From positions 1 to 11,013 of the forward strand of contig JASLJO010000094.1 of NCBI GenBank assembly GCA_030152505.1: a stretch of 11,013 nucleotides of DNA, written 5' to 3'. The translations under genes were made by a program, and so were the position numbers. The stretch comes from Solirubrobacterales bacterium (GTDB taxonomy: Bacteria; Actinomycetota; Thermoleophilia; Solirubrobacterales; 70-9). How positions within the stretch are numbered: position 1 is the stretch's first letter; every line of letters starts with the position of its first letter. This document shows positions 1-4,543 of this stretch, piece after piece. The notes beneath the pieces are model-generated. The model saw only the letters and a list, made by a program, of their open reading frames with translations. It did no database searches and was not told the origin of the DNA.

Positions 1-709
1 CCTCGAGATCGACGAAGGCACCGAAATCGACGATGTTGGAGATCTTGCCTTCGACCACCTGGCCGGGCTCGAGCCGGCCGAGGATCTGCTCGCGGACCTC
101 CTTGCGCTCTTCCTCGAGCACGGCGCGGCGCGAGAGCACGACGTTGTTGCGGCTGCGGTTGAGCTCGATCACTTTGCACTCGAGCGTCTGGCCGAGGAAC
201 TCGTCGAGGTTGTGGACGCGGCGGATGTCGACCAGCGAGGCGGGCAGGAAGCCGCGCACGCCGAGATCGAGGATGAGGCCGCCCTTGACCACCTCGATCA
301 CGTTGCCTTCGACCGGTTCGCCCGACTCGGCGGCGGCCTCGATACGGCGCCAGGCCTTCTCGAATCGGGCGCGTCTCTTGGAGAGCACGAGGCGCCCCTC
401 GGCGTCCTCTTTGGTGAGGACGAGCGCGTCGATCTCCTCACCGAGCTCAACCTCGTCCGCCGGGTCGACCGACTTGCGGATCGAGAGCTCGGTCGAGGGA
501 ATTACGCCCTCGGACTTGTAGCCGATGTCGACCAGGACCTCGTCCTTGTCGATGCGCACGACCTTGCCCTTGACCACGTCCCCCTCGTCGAAGGAGACCA
601 TCGTCGCCGCGTAGTTGGGGACGATCTTGCCGTCGACTTCGACCAGTAGCCCGTTCGATCCCTCGACTGGGGAGCCCGCCGGCGCAGGGGTCGGGGTCGT
701 ATCGGTCAT
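1..709 (-). CDS. rpsA: 30S ribosomal protein S1, N-terminal part (truncated by window edge)
   Basis: S1 is an RNA-binding ribosomal protein built of repeated S1 (OB-fold) domains that helps dock mRNA on the 30S subunit. About 236 codons are visible. After an acidic, Pro/Thr-rich leader, the first S1 domain spans roughly residues 40-113 (GDVVKGKVVRID, then VDIGYKSEGVIP and LVLSKRRA). The second spans about 130-196 (GNVIEVVKGGLILDLGVRGF, then NVVLSRRA). A third begins near residue 214 (GQVVEGKISNIVDFGAFVDL) and is cut by the window end. The start is uncertain: ATG at 709 is used here, but in-frame GTG codons at 724 and 730 are possible because the start region is duplicated, and none has a clear Shine-Dalgarno site. 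An extended -10-like motif just upstream would put the transcript start next to GTG 730. Family identity is very secure; the start is not. Confidence 0.96.
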   Translation of the reverse strand, partial: MTDTTPTPAPAGSPVEGSNGLLVEVDGKIVPNYAATMVSFDEGDVVKGKVVRIDKDEVLVDIGYKSEGVIPSTELSIRKSVDPADEVELGEEIDALVLTKEDAEGRLVLSKRRARFEKAWRRIEAAAESGEPVEGNVIEVVKGGLILDLGVRGFLPASLVDIRRVHNLDEFLGQTLECKVIELNRSRNNVVLSRRAVLEEERKEVREQILGRLEPGQVVEGKISNIVDFGAFVDLE

Positions 710-723
710 GGTCGTATCGGTCA
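694..723. repeat. 15-bp tandem duplication at the rpsA start
   Basis: Positions 694-708 and 709-723 are adjacent 15-bp copies that differ at one base. On the minus strand the duplication repeats the start codon and the next four codons, giving two consecutive MTDTT-like blocks. The unit is a multiple of three, so the frame is preserved and the gene gains an alternative upstream start. It looks like a simple slippage duplication. Confidence 0.85.
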
Positions 724-738
724 CGGACACAGCGGCGA

Positions 739-747
739 ATAATGGCA
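739..747 (-). promoter_or_regulatory. Candidate extended -10 promoter element for rpsA
   Basis: Read on the minus strand these bases are TGCCATTAT: a TGN extension followed by CATTAT, which matches four of six positions of the TATAAT consensus. No good -35 box was found at the usual distance, as is common for extended -10 promoters. The hexamer ends eight bases before the GTG at 730, so a leaderless or near-leaderless rpsA message is possible. This rests on motif matching only. Confidence 0.35.
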
Positions 748-814
748 GAGTGGATACGCTCCACGTCGTGCCGGTTCGAGCTACCAAGCGTGGCGAAGAG
801 CGAACTCCTCTTAC

Positions 815-821
815 GGGGGAG
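815..821 (+). promoter_or_regulatory. Ribosome binding site deciding the oxidoreductase start
   Basis: GGGGGAG lies six bases before the GTG at 828, a good Shine-Dalgarno core and spacing. The in-frame codons upstream (750-827) end in A or T in about ten of 26 cases, far more than in the body of the gene, so that stretch reads as non-coding. Both points favour 828 over the upstream GTG codons at 750 and 768 and the ATG codons at 615 and 708. Confidence 0.55.
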
Positions 822-827
822 CACGAC

Positions 828-1967
828 GTGCTGATCTGCGGCGCCAGCTTCGCCGGTCTCGCCGTTGCCCGCGAGCTGGCCGGCTCGGGCGCCGACGTGC
901 TGATCGTCGATCGCTATGAGATCGGCGAGCGCCAGACCTCGGCCTGCGGCATCCCGACCGACTGGCTGCGCGCCACCGGCCTGATGGAGGCCGAGCGCCA
1001 GCGCTTCAGCTCGCTACTGATCCACACTCCACACGGCAGCAGGCGCTACGAGCTTCCCTGGACCTTCTCGACCTTCGACTATCGCGAGCTCTGCGAGCTG
1101 CTCTGGCGGCAGTGCGACGCACGCTTCGAGACGGCGAAGGTCAACGGCCGCGGCGCACCCGCCAATGGCGACGGTCGGATCGCGGTCGAGACCGATCGCG
1201 GCGTGCTCTCGGCACCGCTCGTCGTCGACGCACTCGGCTGGCGCCGGGTGCTTGCCTCGGGCGACGGCCACCAGCCTCCCGACGCGCCGCTCTCGCGCGG
1301 GCTCGAGGTGCACCCGCACGGCAGCAGCGAGGACCTCGAGGTCTGGATCGACCGGCGCTACGTGCCGGCCGGCTACGGCTGGTCCTTCCCGGCGAGCGAC
1401 GAGCTGCGCATTGGCGTCGGCTCCTTCGATCCGCGCTTTCACGTGCGCGATACGACCGAGCTGCTGGCGGAGGACCTCGGACAGGAGCGGGTCCGCTATC
1501 AGGGCAACTGGATCCCGCACAAGCTGCGCCAGGCCACCGAGGGCGGCGTCTTCTTTGCCGGCGACTCGGCCGGGCACTGCCTGCCGCTGACGGCCGAGGG
1601 CATCAGGACGGCGATCTACTTCGGCATCGCCCTCGGACGCGAGCTGCGCGACGTCCACGAAGGGCGCCAGGGCCGCGAGCGCGCCGCCGCCCGCTACGCC
1701 GCTTACCACGACTCGCACGAGTGGAAGTTCCGCTGGATGCTGCGCGCCCAGAAGCTCGTGCCACGGATCCCACCACGACTGTTGGGGCCGATGATCCGCC
1801 TGCTCGGCTGGAAGCGCTTCGTCGACTGGTCCTTCGACCACTATCTGCGGATCGCGCCACCACCGGAGAGCTCAGCGAACGACGAGAACGGTGCCCACGA
1901 TCAGCAGGGCGACGCCGATCAGCCGCTCGGGGCTGAGCGGGACCTGGTCGAGGCCGAACAGGCCTAA
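828..1967 (+). CDS. FAD-dependent oxidoreductase, geranylgeranyl reductase-like
   Basis: A flavoprotein of about 379 residues in the superfamily that includes geranylgeranyl reductases and related FAD monooxygenases or dehydrogenases. The N-terminus is a Rossmann beta-alpha-beta FAD-binding site, GASFAG at residues 5-10 and then VLIVDR at 24-29. The second FAD-contact motif is VFFAGDSAGHCLPLTAEGI at about 241-259, with the Gly-Asp pair that contacts the cofactor ribityl and pyrophosphate. A VVDALGWRR stretch near 132-140 matches the position of the usual DG motif. Substrate specificity cannot be read from the sequence; isoprenoid or lipid double-bond reduction is the family precedent. The last 31 codons are antisense to the convergent YdcZ-like gene and give a polar, low-complexity tail. 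If the true start is GTG 750, the protein gains 26 residues. It is divergent from rpsA. Confidence 0.85.
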   Translation: MLICGASFAGLAVARELAGSGADVLIVDRYEIGERQTSACGIPTDWLRATGLMEAERQRFSSLLIHTPHGSRRYELPWTFSTFDYRELCELLWRQCDARFETAKVNGRGAPANGDGRIAVETDRGVLSAPLVVDALGWRRVLASGDGHQPPDAPLSRGLEVHPHGSSEDLEVWIDRRYVPAGYGWSFPASDELRIGVGSFDPRFHVRDTTELLAEDLGQERVRYQGNWIPHKLRQATEGGVFFAGDSAGHCLPLTAEGIRTAIYFGIALGRELRDVHEGRQGRERAAARYAAYHDSHEWKFRWMLRAQKLVPRIPPRLLGPMIRLLGWKRFVDWSFDHYLRIAPPPESSANDENGAHDQQGDADQPLGAERDLVEAEQA

Positions 1968-2309
1968 CCGGTCGATCGCCACGGAGGCGGTCAGCTGCCC
2001 TGCGATCGTCGCCGCCGCGACCCCGCCGGCGCCGACGACGGAGACGGCGATCAGGGCGTTGGTGACGTAGACGGCACCCAGCAGGCCGCCGAGCAGGTAG
2101 TACCAGCTGACGTCGAAGGTCGAATCGAGCCCGCCTGCCCTGCCGCTGAGGATGACGATCGCGGCAAGGGCGATCGTGCCGACACCGAACGAGATGAGAG
2201 CGGCGGGCAGGCTACCGGTGGACCTACCGAGTCCGGCGTTGATCGGCGCCTGCAGCGCGATCAGGCCACCCGCCACCGCGGTCAGGACGACCGCCAGGCT
2301 CTTATCCAC
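1872..2309 (-). CDS. Small DMT-superfamily membrane protein (YdcZ/DUF606 family)
   Basis: A very hydrophobic protein of 145 residues, the usual size for DUF606/YdcZ half-size members of the drug/metabolite transporter superfamily. Five hydrophobic segments are visible at about residues 4-24, 33-55, 69-91, 92-112 and 129-144. The opening helix, with GGLIALQAPINAGLG, is characteristic of the family. Members are presumed inner-membrane transporters that may pair as dimers; no substrate can be assigned. The start is GTG, and its position just before the first helix fits the family. No Shine-Dalgarno site precedes it; instead the leader is C-rich with a short GCCCC/GGGGC hairpin. The 3' end overlaps the convergent oxidoreductase by 96 bp. 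Confidence 0.85.
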   Translation of the reverse strand: MDKSLAVVLTAVAGGLIALQAPINAGLGRSTGSLPAALISFGVGTIALAAIVILSGRAGGLDSTFDVSWYYLLGGLLGAVYVTNALIAVSVVGAGGVAAATIAGQLTASVAIDRLGLFGLDQVPLSPERLIGVALLIVGTVLVVR

Positions 2310-2315
2310 GGGGGA

Positions 2316-2329
2316 GCCCCACCGGGGGC
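2316..2329. promoter_or_regulatory. Short GC hairpin in the YdcZ-like gene leader
   Basis: GCCCC (2316-2320) and GGGGC (2325-2329) form a five-bp stem with a four-base loop, ending six bases before the GTG start of the minus-strand gene at 2309. It occupies the place where a ribosome binding site would lie. It may simply reflect base composition. Confidence 0.25.
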
Positions 2330-2361
2330 GTGATTTTCGGCTGGCTGACGTGTTGCATCGA

Positions 2362-2390
2362 ACGAAGGGCCAGAACGGCTGAACCTTCGT
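2362..2390. promoter_or_regulatory. Interrupted dyad between divergent ydcZ-like and sigma genes
   Basis: ACGAAGG (2362-2368) pairs with CCTTCGT (2384-2390). Immediately inside, GCC (2369-2371) pairs with GGC (2377-2379) around an AGAAC loop, leaving TGAA bulged on one side. The ten-bp stem lies in the 120-bp gap between divergent genes and overlaps the candidate -35 box of the sigma gene, a placement typical of an operator. A regulator was not identified. Confidence 0.35.
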
Positions 2391-2407
2391 GCTGTCATAT
2401 CAGTATC
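2380..2407 (+). promoter_or_regulatory. Candidate ECF-type promoter for the sigma gene
   Basis: TGAACC (2380-2385) resembles the GAAC-containing -35 element of ECF promoters. It is followed after 16 bases by AGTATC (2402-2407) as a possible -10. ECF sigma genes commonly autoregulate, which would fit. The predicted transcript start near 2414 would fall on the ribosome binding site (AGGAG, 2413-2417), leaving almost no leader, which weakens the call. Confidence 0.25.
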
Positions 2408-2429
2408 CAGAGAGGAGATCGAGCCGCAG

Positions 2430-3821
2430 ATGCCACCGCCAGCCGAAGCACTCGCCTCCCGCCTCTTTCTGGGGCCGGCGCTTCGCACGCAGGCCGACCG
2501 GCGTCTGGTGACCCTGGTGCGCGAGGGCTATGAGGCGGCTTTCGAAGAGATCGTCCGTCGCTACGGGCGGTCGCTGGGCCGCTACGCCGCCTCGATAGTC
2601 GGCGGGCGCTCCGAGGACGTGCTTCAAGACGCCTTCGCCAAGGCACTGCCGGCACTGCAACGCGACGACGCCGAGATCGACCTGCGCCCCTGGCTGTTCA
2701 GGATCGTGCGCAATACCGCGCTCAATGACCTGCGTGACAGCCCACCGTCTCCCGAGCTCTTGGCCGAGACGCTGGCCGGGGGCCGCAACCCGGCCGACGA
2801 GCTGGAGCAGCGCGAGCAGCTCACCGACTTGATCAGGCGCCTGCAGGCGCTGCCCGAGCCGCAGCGGGCGGCGATCGTCATGCGCGAGCTGGAGGGCCTC
2901 GGCCACGAGGAGATCGCCGCGGCCCTCGGTCTGACCGACGGCGGCGCCAGGCAGGCGATCTACAGGGCGCGACAGGCGTTGCGGGACGGCGCCGGAATGC
3001 TGTTGCCGCTGCCGCTCGTGCGCCTGCTGATCGACCACGGCACCGAAGCGGCCGGCGCGGGAGCCGGCGGGGCGATCGCCGCGGCGGGCGTATCGGCCGG
3101 CGGCGCCGGGGCGGGTGGCGCGCTCAAGCTCGGCGTCGCCGCGGCTGTGATCGCCGGGTCGGTCGGCGCCGGTGTCGCCGTCCAGGACCACAACGGCAAC
3201 GATGTGGCGCGGGCACGGGCGGCTTCCGCCGCGGAGAGCCCAGGCGCCTTCGCCGCCGCGACCTCGGCGCCGCGACCGGCCACCGCCACCGTCCCAGTCG
3301 AGCAGACCCGGTCCGGTCGCGGTCCACATGGATCCGCTCCCAGTGCCGGCGAGGACACGGGAGACGCGGCAATCGCGCCGGGCGACGCCGAGCAGGTGGC
3401 GCGGCATCTGGACGACTCAGGCGAAAGGTCGGGGCGCGGGCACGAGGGGCGCGGGCACCACGGTGGCCGTTCCGGCGACGACTTCGCCGTACGCGGCGAC
3501 GGTTCCGGTCCAGGTCGGGATGGCGGCGAGCATGCCGGGTCACACCACGATGGTGGCGGCGGACATGAGGGTGAGGGCTCCGGCGGCGAACTCCGCACAC
3601 CGGATGGTTCCGGGCACGAAGGCTCCGACTCGCGGGAAGGCTCAGGACACGACGGTGGCGGCTCCGGGTCTGGCGGGGGACCTGGCCCCAGCGTCTCTTC
3701 CCTGCCAAGCGAAGAAACGAGTTCCGACGGTGGCGACGGCTCAGGCGACGGCACCGATTCGAGTGGGGACTCGTCTCACAGTGGCCCAGGCAACGGTGGA
3801 CGGACGTACGAATCACCGTGA
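2430..3821 (+). CDS. ECF sigma-70 family factor with membrane-anchored His/Gly/Asp-rich tail
   Basis: A protein of 463 residues, about twice the length of a plain ECF sigma factor. Sigma region 2 covers about residues 28-103 (AFEEIVRRYGRSLGRYA, SEDVLQDAF, then LRPWLFRIVRNTALNDLRD for -10 binding). Region 4 covers about 128-186 (LPEPQRAAIVMRELEGLGHE, then EIAAALGLTDGGARQAIYRA, the helix-turn-helix for -35 binding). A Gly/Ala-rich linker (about 206-230) leads to one predicted transmembrane helix at 231-251. The remaining 212 residues are Gly/Ser/Asp/Glu-rich with 13 histidines and no cysteine, including degenerate GSGHEG/GSGHDGG units. With the sigma domains in the cytoplasm, the tail would lie outside the membrane. 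ATG 2430 has AGGAG upstream with a long, 12-base spacing. No anti-sigma gene is adjacent, so the fused tail may do the sensing; that is inference. The next gene is 69 bp downstream on the same strand. Confidence 0.88.
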   Translation: MPPPAEALASRLFLGPALRTQADRRLVTLVREGYEAAFEEIVRRYGRSLGRYAASIVGGRSEDVLQDAFAKALPALQRDDAEIDLRPWLFRIVRNTALNDLRDSPPSPELLAETLAGGRNPADELEQREQLTDLIRRLQALPEPQRAAIVMRELEGLGHEEIAAALGLTDGGARQAIYRARQALRDGAGMLLPLPLVRLLIDHGTEAAGAGAGGAIAAAGVSAGGAGAGGALKLGVAAAVIAGSVGAGVAVQDHNGNDVARARAASAAESPGAFAAATSAPRPATATVPVEQTRSGRGPHGSAPSAGEDTGDAAIAPGDAEQVARHLDDSGERSGRGHEGRGHHGGRSGDDFAVRGDGSGPGRDGGEHAGSHHDGGGGHEGEGSGGELRTPDGSGHEGSDSREGSGHDGGGSGSGGGPGPSVSSLPSEETSSDGGDGSGDGTDSSGDSSHSGPGNGGRTYESP

Positions 3822-3876
3822 TCCTGGCGCCCTGGTCGGGTTAACGCGATGAAGTGCTTTCGCTCAAACCAATCCC

Positions 3877-3882
3877 AGGAGG
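3877..3882 (+). promoter_or_regulatory. Strong ribosome binding site for the DUF5666-like gene
   Basis: AGGAGG lies eight bases before ATG 3891 and is the best Shine-Dalgarno match in the window. It selects 3891 over the in-frame ATG at 3849, and it leaves a typical signal peptide at the N-terminus. Confidence 0.75.
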
Positions 3883-3890
3883 CAACAAAG

Positions 3891-4502
3891 ATGAATCCGC
3901 AGGGCAATAGGGCCCGGCTCGCGGGCGTGCTGATCGCGGTTGCCGCGACCTTGGCGCTTCTCGCGCTGCCCGGACTCGCATCCGCACGTCACGGCCACGA
4001 CGGCTTGGGCGACGCCGGCACGATCCAGTCCTTCGACCAGGAAACCGGCGTTCTGACGATCGACCTGGCCGACGGCGGCAGCGTCAGCGGCCTGGTCACG
4101 CCTCGCACGCACATCCACTGCGACAACGGGCGGCACCGGGGGCGACACGGGCTGCGCCACCACCTCCGCCATGGCGCCACGGCGTCGCATGACAGCGGCC
4201 GCGGTGGGGAGGGCGAGGACGACCACGGCCGCGGCGAGGAAGAGCCGGGCGACGATCACGGCGAAGGCCTGGAGCCGGGAGAGGACAACCACGCCAACGG
4301 TGACGACCCACCCGGCCACGACGGCACCGCGCCCGGTCGCAGCGAGGGCCCGGGCCACGGGGACGAGCACGCGGCCCACTGCGGCACCGACGAGCTGACC
4401 GCTGGTACGACGGTCGAGTTCGCCGAGCTGGTGCTGGTGGACGGCAAGGCGATCTACAAGCTGGTCGCCCTGCCGAAGCCCGAGAAAGCGACCGAAAGCT
4501 GA
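3891..4502 (+). CDS. Exported DUF5666-like protein with a Cys-bracketed His/acid-rich insert
   Basis: 203 residues. The N-terminus is a signal peptide: a basic start, a hydrophobic stretch at about 10-29, then ASA at 30-32 as a likely cleavage site. The mature protein opens with a DUF5666-like beta pattern (GTIQSFDQETGVLTIDLADG, then a VTPRTHIHC strand at about 69-77). It closes with the matching second half (about 165-194, GTDELTAGTTVEFAELVLV and then KAIYKLVAL). Between them, residues 78-163 form a low-complexity insert rich in Asp, Glu, Gly and Arg with 13 histidines, bracketed by the only two cysteines, C77 and C164. A disulfide could close it into a loop, and metal binding is a reasonable guess. 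It follows the tailed sigma factor by 69 bp and is probably cotranscribed. The DUF5666 assignment is by pattern only; the function is unknown. Confidence 0.72.
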   Translation: MNPQGNRARLAGVLIAVAATLALLALPGLASARHGHDGLGDAGTIQSFDQETGVLTIDLADGGSVSGLVTPRTHIHCDNGRHRGRHGLRHHLRHGATASHDSGRGGEGEDDHGRGEEEPGDDHGEGLEPGEDNHANGDDPPGHDGTAPGRSEGPGHGDEHAAHCGTDELTAGTTVEFAELVLVDGKAIYKLVALPKPEKATES

Positions 4503-4543
4503 GCGGAGTCGGAGCGGCTTCGAGCAGGTGAGCCGACGCTGCT
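4502..4543. terminator. Possible bidirectional terminator dyad between convergent genes
   Basis: The arms at 4502-4512 and 4533-4543 pair over 11 positions with one mismatch and one G-U pair, around a 20-base loop. The structure spans the whole 39-bp gap between the converging DUF5666-like gene and polA and touches both stop codons. No T-rich tract follows on either side, so intrinsic termination is unproven. Confidence 0.3.

Noticed and set aside
33..649. Plus-strand frames opposite rpsA
   Set aside because: The minus strand encodes unmistakable S1 domains; the plus-strand translations are Ser/Arg-rich or Asp/Val-rich shadows.
615..827. N-terminal extension of the oxidoreductase from the ATG at 615 or 708
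   Set aside because: It would overlap rpsA head to head. The extension has no domain, codons in 750-827 lack the GC-ending bias of the gene body, and a better ribosome binding site precedes GTG 828.
2400..3407. A 335-codon minus-strand frame opposite the sigma factor
   Set aside because: The opposite strand encodes clear sigma regions 2 and 4; this frame has no recognisable domain or plausible start signal.
3405..3815. Gly/Ser/His-rich repetitive stretch considered as a tandem DNA repeat or CRISPR-like array
   Set aside because: The units are degenerate at the DNA level, have no constant spacing and lie in frame within the sigma factor tail, so they reflect protein low complexity.
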